DNA of 15,540 nt from the NCBI GenBank assembly GCA_905215845.1, contig CAJMRU010000006.1:1-15540 (forward strand), given 5' to 3'. The notes below the pieces were generated by a model. That model worked only from the letters and a program-made list of their open reading frames with translations, was not told where the DNA came from and searched no databases. This document shows, in pieces, positions 1 through 7,461 of the stretch. Each line of letters begins with the position of its first letter. Position 1 is the stretch's first letter. This DNA comes from an uncultured bacterium (GTDB lineage: Bacteria; Bacillota; Clostridia; TANB77; CAG-508). The position numbers and the translations under genes were made by a program.

Positions 1-47
1 ATATTAAATAATAAATTATAGTATACTCACTTTTACATTTTAAAATA

Positions 48-98
48 GTAAAAGAATTTCTTATTATACCCTATCTACAATACAAGAAATTCTTTTAC
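48..98. repeat. 15-bp perfect inverted repeat downstream of dacF
   Basis: Bases 48-62 (GTAAAAGAATTTCTT) are the exact reverse complement of bases 84-98, with a 21-nt loop between them. It lies about 120 bp beyond the dacF stop codon. There is no continuous T-tract directly after the stem on either strand, so it is only a weak candidate for the dacF terminator. It could equally be a repeat element or the end of a gene outside the window. The rest of 1-218 shows no convincing ORF. Confidence 0.5.
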
Positions 99-218
99 CT
101 ATCTGCTAAATTAAGATTAGTTTTTTAATACTACAATATAAAAATAACAAAATATTTTTAATAATTTTTATTTTCTTCAAAATCCAATAAATTACTTTCT
201 AAACGTATAAGTCGATAA

Positions 219-1493
219 TTATTCTCTCAATAAATTAAACCATTTAGAATAAATATTTTTAGCCATTGATGCAATATTAATTTTATCTACATCTTCTTGT
301 GCTATCAAATTAGTCTTTGAAATAACCTCTCCATCTAATGAAAAACTTACTTCTCCTAATTTATCCCCCTTTTTTATCGGTGCACTTATATTTTCATTTA
401 TATTTATTAATTGTTCTACATCTTTTTCTTTTCCCTTTTCTAATATCACTCCAGATGAATCTTCTAATATTACTGGAATTGTAGATTTGACTCCTTTATT
501 TATATTTACAGTACTAATAAGAGTTCCTTTCTTTCCAAATTCCTTATATGAAAAATTTTTAAATCCATAATCCAACAATTTCTGAGCTTCTCCAAATCTT
601 ACTTTTGTTGTTGGTGCTTTCATTATAACTGCTATTAATGACAAGCCATTTCTAGTTGCACTTGCTGATAAATTATATAATGCTAATGATGTTGAACCTG
701 TTTTTAATCCTGTTGCTCCATTATAGTTTTTTATTAATTTATTTGTATTTGAAAGTTGTGTTTTTCCATCTCTCAAAGTTTCCATCCACATTGTTGTATA
801 TTTTGTTATATTTGGATGCTTTGTTAATAGTTCTCTTGACATTAATGCTATATCGTAACTTGAACTTACATGACCATCTTCATCAAGTCCATGACAATTT
901 TTAAATGTTGTATCACTCATTCCTAATTGTTTTGCTTTGTCATTCATCATTTGTACAAATGCCTCTTCACTTCCAGCAATATATTCTCCCATTGCTACTA
1001 CGCAGTCATTTGCTGAATTTAAGCATATTGCCTTTAACATTTCATCTACGGTTAATGTTTCTTTTGGGTCTAGCCATATTTGTGACCCTCCCATTGAAGA
1101 TGCATTTTCGCTACATGGTACTTCATTTGTCAATGCTATTTTTCCACTATCTAATGCTTCCATTATGAGTAACATACTCATTACTTTTGTCACTGATGCT
1201 GGTCTTAGCTGTTTATGTATATTATGCCCATATAAAACCTGACCTGTTGTTTGTTCTATTAAGATTGCTGATTCACTCTCTAAATTAAGTGAGTTATTAT
1301 TTTTATCTTCTTTATTTTCAACCTTTGTGTCATTATTTCCTTCATTTGAAACATCTTTTGATGTTGTTTCTAGTGTTTCTGCATTTTCTTTATTCCAAAT
1401 ATATATATCATCAGTACTATAACCTATACTTTTAACTGAACACATGGTAATTAAGCAAAGAAAACTTATTATACATATATTTATTTTCTTCAT
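219..1493 (-). CDS. dacF: D-alanyl-D-alanine carboxypeptidase, DacF/PBP5-type
   Basis: Penicillin-binding protein of the S11 peptidase family. These enzymes remove the terminal D-Ala of peptidoglycan pentapeptides outside the membrane and so limit cross-linking. The 424-aa product has a signal peptide (residues 1-25, KK then a hydrophobic core). A low-complexity N/K/E-rich linker follows at about 35-72. All three catalytic motifs are present: SxxK at S100-K103 (SVTK), SxN at S160-N162 (SAN) and KTG at K264-G266. A PBP5 C-terminal beta domain (about 310-400) and a terminal amphipathic segment ending near FNLLRE fit membrane-surface anchoring. The ATG at 1493 follows the purine-rich site AAGGAGAGGAAGG. 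It has its own promoter (about 1706-1735) behind the rsmG terminator, so it is a separate unit. The family is certain; the choice of DacF over DacA or DacB rests on general resemblance. Confidence 0.93.
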   Translation of the reverse strand: MKKINICIISFLCLITMCSVKSIGYSTDDIYIWNKENAETLETTSKDVSNEGNNDTKVENKEDKNNNSLNLESESAILIEQTTGQVLYGHNIHKQLRPASVTKVMSMLLIMEALDSGKIALTNEVPCSENASSMGGSQIWLDPKETLTVDEMLKAICLNSANDCVVAMGEYIAGSEEAFVQMMNDKAKQLGMSDTTFKNCHGLDEDGHVSSSYDIALMSRELLTKHPNITKYTTMWMETLRDGKTQLSNTNKLIKNYNGATGLKTGSTSLALYNLSASATRNGLSLIAVIMKAPTTKVRFGEAQKLLDYGFKNFSYKEFGKKGTLISTVNINKGVKSTIPVILEDSSGVILEKGKEKDVEQLININENISAPIKKGDKLGEVSFSLDGEVISKTNLIAQEDVDKINIASMAKNIYSKWFNLLRE

Positions 1494-1653
1494 TTTTACT
1501 ATCCTTCCTCTCCTTTAACCTTAAAATTTAAATAAATAATTTAAAATTTTATTATTCATTCTTGATTTTATATTTTTATGAATTATTATAAATATATGTA
1601 TAGGCTTAATTTTTAGAACAAGTTCATTACCTTCATACATTATGACCTTTTAG

Positions 1654-1680
1654 TTTTATAGAATCGGAAATACTATAAAA
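1654..1680 (-). other. Hairpin in the dacF leader
   Basis: TTTTATAG (1654-1661) and CTATAAAA (1673-1680) form an 8-bp stem with an 11-nt loop. It lies about 20 nt into the predicted dacF transcript, whose leader would be about 205 nt. It is AT-rich and matches no riboswitch class that I recognise. Apart from this hairpin, the promoter and the ribosome binding site, I see nothing in 1494-1700. Confidence 0.3.
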
Positions 1681-1705
1681 TTTTAGTTTTAAATACAAAG
1701 TAAGA

Positions 1706-1735
1706 AGTATACGAAAAAATCTTATATATTGTCAA
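1706..1735 (-). promoter_or_regulatory. Predicted dacF promoter
   Basis: On the minus strand TTGACA (1730-1735) is followed after 18 nt by TATACT (1706-1711). This is a near-consensus vegetative (SigA-type) promoter with transcription expected to begin near 1699. It sits just past the rsmG terminator and reads only into dacF. I did not identify a forespore-type promoter, although some dacF genes have one. Confidence 0.55.
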
Positions 1736-1770
1736 GATAAAAGCAGATTTTTCCTATACAATAAAAAAAG
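1729..1770. repeat. Copy 1 of a 25-bp sequence shared with the dnaN terminator tail
   Basis: GATTTTTCCTATACAA (1746-1761) is an exact reverse-complement match to 12588-12603. The match continues through one mismatch into AAAAAAAG, giving 24 of 25 identical bases (1746-1770 against 12579-12603). Both copies occupy the same place relative to transcription: the T-tract of a terminator and the bases just after it. At 1729-1745 the partner arm (TTGT, AAAA) is only partly preserved, so this looks like a decayed form of the hairpin seen intact at 12588-12622. Confidence 0.6.
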
Positions 1771-1805
1771 ACTATCCTAGAATATATAAAATATTTCTAG
1801 GACAG
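1763..1805 (-). terminator. Rho-independent terminator after rsmG
   Basis: In the minus-strand sense CTGTCCTAGAA (1805-1795) pairs with TTCTAGGATAG (1782-1772), an 11-bp stem with one G-U pair and an AT-only loop. A tract of seven T residues follows at 1769-1763. It lies about 35 bp beyond the rsmG stop codon and should end the mnmE-mnmG-rsmG transcription unit. Confidence 0.85.
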
Positions 1806-1839
1806 CCCCTTTCCATGTTTTACAAGAAACTTTTAATTA

Positions 1840-2562
1840 TTAATTTATTGGTTCTTTAGATGGTGTTCCTGGTTTTCTTGGGTATTTGCTTGGAGTAGCT
1901 TTTACTTTTTTAATAATTACTATATTTCTCATCATATCTGATTTAGGTAATTGAAAGTTATCTATATTTTCTATCTCTCCACCTAAAATTGATATTGCTT
2001 TTTTACTATTTTGAAGTTCTTCACTTACTTCAGAACCTTTCATACAAATACTTTTTCCACCAACTTTTACTAATGGTAACATATATTCTGATAAAGTTGC
2101 TAAGTTTGCAACTGCTCTAGCAGTAGCTATATCAAAGCTTTCCCTGTATTTTTTATTTTTTCCAGCTTCTTCTACTCTAGAATGTATTGTCTCAATATTT
2201 TTTAAATCTAATTGATTTATTACTTCATTTAAAAAATTTATTCTCTTATTTAAAGAGTCTAATAAAGTAATCTTTATTTCTTCATCCATTATTTTTAAAG
2301 GTATTCCTGGAAATCCAGCTCCTGTTCCAACATCAACAAGTGTGTTTTTTCCTTTTATATCCTTTAATACAGTTAAAGAATCAATAAAATGTTTTATTAT
2401 TATTTCCTTTGGCTCTGTAATAGCTGTTAAATTTATTTTTTCATTCCACTCTATCAATAAATTCATATATTTATAAAACTTTTCAATTTGAATATTTGAA
2501 AATTCTATTGAAATTTCTTTTCCATATGAACTAATTAACTTAGAAAACTCTTCTATTTCCAT
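1840..2562 (-). CDS. rsmG: 16S rRNA (guanine527-N7)-methyltransferase RsmG (GidB)
   Basis: Uses S-adenosylmethionine to methylate N7 of G527 in the 530 loop of 16S rRNA. In several bacteria, loss of this enzyme gives low-level streptomycin resistance. The 240-aa product shows the family pattern IEWNEKINLTAIT near residues 38-50, the SAM-binding loop VDVGTGAGFPG at about 76-86, the acidic DSLNKR strand that follows, and TARAVANL. It ends with the RsmG tail KYPRKPGTPSKEPI, which resembles the B. subtilis protein closely. I chose the ATG at 2562. The ATG nine codons upstream (2589) has no ribosome binding site and would put AAGGAGG inside the gene, while 2562 gives the N-terminus MEIEEF expected of the family, at the price of a 14-nt spacer. 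It lies downstream of mnmG. Confidence 0.95.
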   Translation of the reverse strand: MEIEEFSKLISSYGKEISIEFSNIQIEKFYKYMNLLIEWNEKINLTAITEPKEIIIKHFIDSLTVLKDIKGKNTLVDVGTGAGFPGIPLKIMDEEIKITLLDSLNKRINFLNEVINQLDLKNIETIHSRVEEAGKNKKYRESFDIATARAVANLATLSEYMLPLVKVGGKSICMKGSEVSEELQNSKKAISILGGEIENIDNFQLPKSDMMRNIVIIKKVKATPSKYPRKPGTPSKEPIN

Positions 2563-2599
2563 TTTTACTATTATTTCCTCCTTAAGCATAATTCTAGTT

Positions 2600-2632
2600 G
2601 GAAAAGAATTAAATTCTTCAACCTTCTTTTCC
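2600..2632 (-). other. Intercistronic stem-loop between mnmG and rsmG
   Basis: GGAAAAGAA (2600-2608) and TTCTTTTCC (2624-2632) can pair. An overlapping alternative (AAGAATT with AATTCTT) lies within 2604-2618, so two mutually exclusive folds are possible. The structure is 17 nt or more upstream of the rsmG ribosome binding site (2577-2583) and has no T-tract. It could affect rsmG translation or mRNA stability, but may have no role. Confidence 0.3.
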
Positions 2633-2713
2633 TTTATTTGTTTTCCTTAAATTACTATAACTTTTAAATAACTTTATATTATTCTCATACTTTATTTACT
2701 TTCAATATATTTT

Positions 2714-4591
2714 TTATTTCTTATTTCCTATCTGTTGCAAATATACTAAAAGCACTGATACGTCTGCTGGTGAAACCCCTGATATTCTAGAGGCTTGCCC
2801 TATTGAACGAGGTTTAAATTTATTTAGCTTTTGTCTTCCTTCTAAGCTTATTCCATTAATTGTTTCATAATCTATATTTTCTGGTAAAATCTTTTCCTCT
2901 AATTTTTTAAATTTTTCTACTTGTTCTTCTTGCAACTTAATATATCCTTCATATTTTATTTGAATTTCAACTTCTTCTTTCTCTTGATATGAAAGCTCTG
3001 GCCTATTTTCGTCTATATCTTTTAATATTTCATAAGAAACTTCTGGTCTTTTTATTAATTCAGCCATTTTACTTCCATTATTTAATTCTGATGTACCACA
3101 TTTTTTAAGTATTTTATTTACTTTTTCTGTTGGCTTTACTACTGTCTTCTTTAATCTTTCCACTTCTTTTTCTATATTCTCTTTTTTAGTTAAAAATCTT
3201 TTATATCTTTCATCAGATATTAAACCTATTTCATGTCCTATCTCAGTTAATCTTAAATCTGCATTATCTTGTCTTAATAAAAGTCTATATTCAGCTCTAG
3301 AAGTCATCATTCTGTAAGGTTCATTAGTTCCTTTTGTTACTATATCATCTATTAAAACACCTATATATCCTTGTGTTCTATCTAATATTAATGGCTCTTT
3401 TCCTTTTATTTTTTGTGTTGCATTTATTCCTGCAAGTAATCCTTGGCATGCTGCTTCTTCATATCCAGAAGTACCATTTATTTGTCCTGCCATAAATAAT
3501 CCCTCTATCCCTTTATATTCCAAAGAAAGCTTTAAGTTTGATGGATCTATACAATCATATTCTATTGCATAAGCTGGTCTAGTGAATTCTGCGTTTTCTA
3601 AACCTGGTAATGTTCTATAAAAAGCAATTTGGACATCTTCTGGTAATGATGAGCTCATTCCTTGAATATACATTTCTTCTGTATCTAGTCCTACTGGTTC
3701 AACGAAAGCTTGATGTCTTGGCTTGTCACTAAATCTTACTACTTTATCTTCTATTGAAGGACAATATCTTGGTCCTGTTCCCTCTATCATTCCTGAATAT
3801 AAAGGTGACCTATGTAAATTTTCTTTTATTATTTTATGTGTTTCATCATTTGTGTATGTTAAATAACAATCTACTTGTTCAAAGTCTTTTGGCTCATTTT
3901 CAAATGAAAAGGCTTCTATATTGTTATCACCTTTTTGTACTTCCATCTTAGAAAAATCAATACTTCTTCTATTTATTCTAGCTGGTGTACCTGTTTTAAA
4001 TCTTACTAAATTAATTCCTAATTTCTTTAATACATCAGATAGTTCATTAGCTGCTGCAACACCATCAGGTCCACTCTCTTTTGAATAATCTCCTATAAAA
4101 ATTTTACCTTTCAAGTATGTTCCTGTTGCAAGTATAACAGCTTTTACCTTGTATATTGCTCCTACATCAGTTTTAATCGCCGTTACTCTTCCATTTTCCA
4201 CAGAGATATCCACAATTTCTCCCTGTTTTACTTCAAGATTTTCTTGTTTTTCTAAAGTATGCTTCATTTCTGCTTGATATTTTTTTCTATCTGCTTGTGC
4301 TCTCAATGAATATACTGCTGGTCCTTTAGAAGTGTTTAACATTTTTACTTGTATCATTGTTTTATCTATATTTTTCCCCATCTCTCCACCAAGGGCATCA
4401 ATTTCTCTTACTAAATGTCCCTTTGAACTTCCCCCTATATGTGGATTACATGGCATATTAGCTATCGCTTCCAAACTAATTGAAAAAATTAATGTTTTCA
4501 TTCCTAATCTTGCTGCTGCTAATGCTGCTTCACATCCAGCATGACCTGCTCCTACAACTGCGACATCATATTCTCCTGCAAAATATTCCAT
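2714..4591 (-). CDS. mnmG: tRNA uridine-5-carboxymethylaminomethyl modification enzyme MnmG (GidA)
   Basis: FAD-dependent partner of MnmE. The complex installs the (carboxymethyl)aminomethyl group on C5 of the wobble uridine in tRNAs reading NNA/NNG codons, using methylene-tetrahydrofolate. The 625-aa product has normal length. An N-terminal Rossmann fold carries GAGHAG (about residues 14-19). The family signature PCNPHIGGSSKG is at 47-58, with GPAVYSLRAQADR near 90-102. Further in are SDKPRHQAFVEP and AGQINGTSGYEEAACQG, which close the FAD site. The C-terminal helical domain ends with the RISGVSPADVSVLLVYLQ motif used to contact MnmE and tRNA. The ATG at 4591 follows AAGGAGAGAGG. It is intact, in contrast to its partner mnmE upstream, and is separated from it by an unusually long 424-bp gap. 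Confidence 0.97.
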   Translation of the reverse strand: MEYFAGEYDVAVVGAGHAGCEAALAAARLGMKTLIFSISLEAIANMPCNPHIGGSSKGHLVREIDALGGEMGKNIDKTMIQVKMLNTSKGPAVYSLRAQADRKKYQAEMKHTLEKQENLEVKQGEIVDISVENGRVTAIKTDVGAIYKVKAVILATGTYLKGKIFIGDYSKESGPDGVAAANELSDVLKKLGINLVRFKTGTPARINRRSIDFSKMEVQKGDNNIEAFSFENEPKDFEQVDCYLTYTNDETHKIIKENLHRSPLYSGMIEGTGPRYCPSIEDKVVRFSDKPRHQAFVEPVGLDTEEMYIQGMSSSLPEDVQIAFYRTLPGLENAEFTRPAYAIEYDCIDPSNLKLSLEYKGIEGLFMAGQINGTSGYEEAACQGLLAGINATQKIKGKEPLILDRTQGYIGVLIDDIVTKGTNEPYRMMTSRAEYRLLLRQDNADLRLTEIGHEIGLISDERYKRFLTKKENIEKEVERLKKTVVKPTEKVNKILKKCGTSELNNGSKMAELIKRPEVSYEILKDIDENRPELSYQEKEEVEIQIKYEGYIKLQEEQVEKFKKLEEKILPENIDYETINGISLEGRQKLNKFKPRSIGQASRISGVSPADVSVLLVYLQQIGNKK

Positions 4592-5015
4592 TTTTTGTTC
4601 CTCTCTCCTTTTTATTTCTACTTCCGTGTGAAACAGAAAGTTATGTTTTATTAATGCTCATTTGAAAATTTTACTAATCGGTAAATTAATTTTGTTAATA
4701 CATTGTATTACATTGGGTTCTATGACTTTCAAAAGTAGAATTCGACATTTTTCTGCATTTACATAACATTGTTTTTTTATGTTTTTGTTCTTCTAGAACC
4801 GTTGTGTTTGTAGTGTTCCACTACTTATGTGTTCGCCATTTACTTTTTAGTAAACATTTTTTAACTCTTTTTTCCTTTATTTTTTTGTTAATTTTTAAAG
4901 TGTATTTAATTCTTTTTAAATTCAATTTTAATCGTTTTTTATTTCCGTTCTACAAGTTATATTGTTTTATGTTTTATTTGTCTTATTTTTGATTTTAATG
5001 TGCTTATTTTGCAAT
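4592..5015. other. 424-bp non-coding gap between mnmE and mnmG
   Basis: No plausible gene on either strand; the region is T-rich on the plus strand. It contains a small perfect hairpin, GTAGTG-TTC-CACTAC (4810-4824), and a wider 7-bp inverted repeat, GGTTCTA (4716-4722) with TAGAACC (4794-4800). The mnmG ribosome binding site is at about 4600-4613. No terminator follows mnmE and I found no convincing consensus promoter; TTGAAA (4727-4732) with TACAAT (4702-4707) on the minus strand has a poor 19-nt spacing. Confidence 0.5.
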
Positions 5016-6387
5016 TTATTTTCCTAGACAAAATTTAGCAAAAATTTCATTTATTATATCTTCTGTTACAACTTCTCCTGTTATATTTCCTAAATTTTCC
5101 AAAATTTCTTTTATATAAATTGCAACTATATCTAATGGCATTTTATCTTCAATAGTTTTTAAAGTTTTATTTACACTTTCGACTGACTTTTCTATTAAAT
5201 TTTTATGCCTAATATTTGTAATAACAATTTCATTATCTAAATTTATTTCATTTAAGTTAAATAAATTTGTTATTTCTTCATAAATTTCCTCTATTCCTAT
5301 ATTATTTAATGCTGAAATTTTTATAATCTTACTTTTTATATCTGAAAAATGCTCATCATTTTCATCAATAACTGGCTCTAAATCTATTTTGTTAAGTACA
5401 ATTATTGCATTTTTATTCTTTATTAATTCAATTATTTCTATATCTTCTTTTGTTAAATGTTTTGTACTATCAAAAATAGCAATTACCAATTCTGCTTCTT
5501 TAGCTATTTCTTTAGCTTTAGCTATTCCTATTTTCTCTACCTCATCTTTAGCATTTCTTATTCCTGCTGTATCTATCAATTTTAATGGTATTCCATTTAT
5601 ATTTACAAATTCCTCAATAGTATCTCTTGTTGTTCCCTCATATTCAGTTACAATAGCTCTTTCTTCTTTTAAAATTTTGTTTAATAATGAAGATTTACCT
5701 GCATTTGGCTTACCTATTATTGCTGTTTTTATTCCATCTTTTATAATCTTTCCATTATCAAAACTCTTTTCTAGTTTAAATAACTTAGCTTTTACACTAT
5801 TTAACATATCAATTATTTGCTTATTTGTAACATCCTCAACATCATATTCAGGATAATCAATAGCAACTTCTATATTTACCATTACATCTAATATTTCTTG
5901 CTTTATTTTGGCAATTTCGTTTGAAAGAGACCCCTCTAATTGTTTTATACCAGTCTTAGCTTCCCTCTCTGATTTTGCATTTATTATATCTATAACAGAT
6001 TCTGCTTGTAACAAATCAATTCTTCCATTTAAAAATGCTCTTTTTGTAAATTCGCCAGGTTCAGCTAATTCTGCACCATTTTTTAAACATAATTCTAATA
6101 TTTTTTTTACTACAATATTTCCTCCATGAGAGTTTATTTCGCACATATTTTCTGCTGTATAGCTTTTTGGTGCTTTGAAATATGAAACTAATACTTCATC
6201 AACTATTTCTTCACCTGCTACTATATTTCCATATTTCATTCTATATCCTTTTATATCTTCTATTTCTTCTTTCTTCTTTGGCTCAAATATTTTTTCTAAA
6301 ACTTTAAAACAATTTTCACCACTCATTCTTATAATACCTATCCCACCTATTCCGTGGAGCCGTAGATATTGATGCTATTGTACTCAT
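5016..6387 (-). pseudogene. mnmE: tRNA modification GTPase MnmE (TrmE), frameshifted near the N-terminus
   Basis: GTPase partner of MnmG in wobble-uridine modification. Translation from the ATG at 6387, which has an ideal site (AAGGAGG, 6-nt spacer), gives MSTIASISTAP. The frame then shifts: the expected continuation GIGGIGIIRMSGE is in the +1 frame from 6353. One extra base at about 6354 (CCA-C-GGA on the minus strand) explains this. Corrected, the protein would be 456 aa, the normal length. The remaining 436-codon frame (ATG at 6326) has the folate-binding domain, the P-loop GKPNAGKS (205-212 in this frame), TTRDT, DTAG, NKID and the C-terminal FCLGK with the catalytic Cys. Read literally, the first frame stops after 23 codons. 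It may be a true mutation, a programmed +1 shift at the rare CGG codon, or a sequencing error; a truncated start at 6326 lacks a convincing ribosome binding site. Confidence 0.9.
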
Positions 6388-6424
6388 AAAAAACCTCCTT
6401 TTTCTTTATACAAAAACTTTTAAT

Positions 6425-6433
6425 ATTATATCA
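6425..6433 (-). promoter_or_regulatory. Predicted mnmE promoter (extended -10)
   Basis: The minus strand carries TGATATAAT: a consensus TATAAT (6425-6430) preceded by the TGn extended -10 element. The start point would be near 6418, giving a leader of about 30 nt to the mnmE ATG. There is no good -35 hexamer at 17-nt spacing, which extended -10 promoters can tolerate. It lies between the 214-bp inverted-repeat element and mnmE. Confidence 0.5.
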
Positions 6434-6484
6434 TATTATGTCAATTTTTTTAAGTCTTTTCTTAAATTTATTTACTGTAGAGTA

Positions 6485-6698
6485 GCTGGAAATAGTTGAT
6501 AATTATAATTTTTTGGATTTTGACGTTCGCATGGAATGAAGATTAGAATTGGTAAGGCTTTCAAATGAGGAATGCTCACGGTACTTGAAGTATGAAAGGG
6601 TCTGAGTGAGAGAGGCTCATTAGGAAGCCTTACCAATTCTTTCTGAATGAAATAAGTAGTCAAAACCCAAAAAATTATAATTATCAACTATTTCCAGC
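6485..6698. mobile_element. MITE-like 214-bp element with 40-bp terminal inverted repeats
   Basis: Bases 6485-6524 and 6659-6698 are inverted repeats of 40 bp with a single mismatch; both begin GCTGGAAATAGTTGATAATT read inwards. Inside lies a second perfect 16-bp inverted repeat, AGAATTGGTAAGGCTT (6545-6560) with 6625-6640. Shorter matches follow, AATGAG/CTCATT and CTCAC/GTGAG, closing on a small palindrome TACTTGAAGTA (6582-6592). The whole element can fold back on itself almost end to end. It has no plausible coding capacity. The flanks show no perfect target duplication; the near-match AGTAGCT/AGCGGCT borders the GGAAATAG ends. It sits between the jag terminator and the mnmE promoter. It could be a non-autonomous transposon, or alternatively a structured RNA. 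Confidence 0.75.
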
Positions 6699-6708
6699 GG
6701 CTAATCCT

Positions 6709-6765
6709 AAAAAAAGAGGCCAAAAGGAAAATTTACTTAACTTCGTAAATTTGACCTTTGACCTC
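6709..6765 (-). terminator. Rho-independent terminator after jag
   Basis: In the minus-strand sense GAGGTCAAAGG (6765-6755) pairs with CCTTTTGGCCTC (6727-6716). The stem is extended after a small internal mismatch by AAATTTAC/GTAAATTT around a GAAGTTAA loop. Seven T residues follow (6715-6709). The stem begins 5 bp beyond the jag stop codon and ends the rpmH-to-jag unit. Confidence 0.92.
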
Positions 6766-6770
6766 AAATT

Positions 6771-7457
6771 CTATTTATTTTTTAATGAAATTACTATTCT
6801 TCTATGTGGTTCTTCACCAACACTAACTGTTTCTACTTTATTATTTCCCTGCAACTTACTATGAATAATTTTCCTTTCATAAGCTTGCATAGGCTCTAAT
6901 TTAACAGATTTTCTTGTTTTTATAACTGTTTTAGCAACTTTCTCTGCTAAATCTTCTAAAGTTTTCTCTCTTTTTGCTTTATATCCTTCAATGTCTAATA
7001 TAACTCTTGTCTTACCTTTTATTCCTTTACTTGCAACTGCAGATAGTATATTTTGTAGTGCATATAAAGTTTCTCCTCTATATCCAATTAGATATCCTAA
7101 ATCTTTATTAAGTAAATTAACTTTGATTACTTTATCTGTTTTTTCTATTGAATATTCTGTATTTTCAGGTAATTCTTTAACAAATTCTTTTAAAAAACTT
7201 TCTAAATTTTCTGTTGCTTTATCTTGTTCTTCATCACTCATATGAATATCTTTTTTTACTTTTTTTTCAGTTTTATTTTCTTTTACAGTCATTTCAACTT
7301 TAACTATTCTTGGTGCTAATATACTAAAAAAGCTTCTTTTATCTTCATTTTCTAATACTTTTACTTCTACCATATCTCTTGGAAGTTTTAATTCTTTTAA
7401 GCCTTTTTCTATTGCTTCATTTGTTGTCTTTCCTTCTGAAATAATACTTTTTCCCAT
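6771..7457 (-). CDS. jag: RNA-binding protein KhpB/Jag (Jag_N, KH-II, R3H domains)
   Basis: Cytoplasmic RNA-binding protein (Jag/SpoIIIJ-associated, also KhpB or EloR) that in Gram-positive bacteria works with KhpA and is linked to cell elongation and division. The 228-aa product has the N-terminal Jag_N domain (residues 1-55, beginning MGKSIISEGKTTNEA). A charged Lys/Glu linker follows (about 58-95), then a KH-II domain with the GxxG loop G125-Y-R-G128, and a C-terminal R3H domain with R195-xxx-H199. The ATG at 7457 is four bases after the yidC stop codon. Its ribosome binding site GAGGAGG is formed by the last yidC codons (Glu-Glu), so the two are translationally coupled. It is the last gene of the operon before a strong terminator. 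Confidence 0.96.
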   Translation of the reverse strand: MGKSIISEGKTTNEAIEKGLKELKLPRDMVEVKVLENEDKRSFFSILAPRIVKVEMTVKENKTEKKVKKDIHMSDEEQDKATENLESFLKEFVKELPENTEYSIEKTDKVIKVNLLNKDLGYLIGYRGETLYALQNILSAVASKGIKGKTRVILDIEGYKAKREKTLEDLAEKVAKTVIKTRKSVKLEPMQAYERKIIHSKLQGNNKVETVSVGEEPHRRIVISLKNK

Positions 7458-7461
7458 CTGA

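Noticed and set aside
2563..2589. Upstream ATG (2589) as the rsmG start
   Set aside because: The AAGGAGG site lies between it and the next ATG, there is no site upstream of it, and the added residues do not fit the RsmG N-terminus.
6434..6450. TTGACA as a -35 for mnmE
   Set aside because: It is only 8 nt from TATAAT, far from the 16-18 nt needed, and no other good -10 lies at the right distance.
6472..6687. 71-codon ORF on the minus strand
   Set aside because: It lies entirely across the inverted-repeat element, has no ribosome binding site and no recognisable composition; it is a by-product of the repeats.
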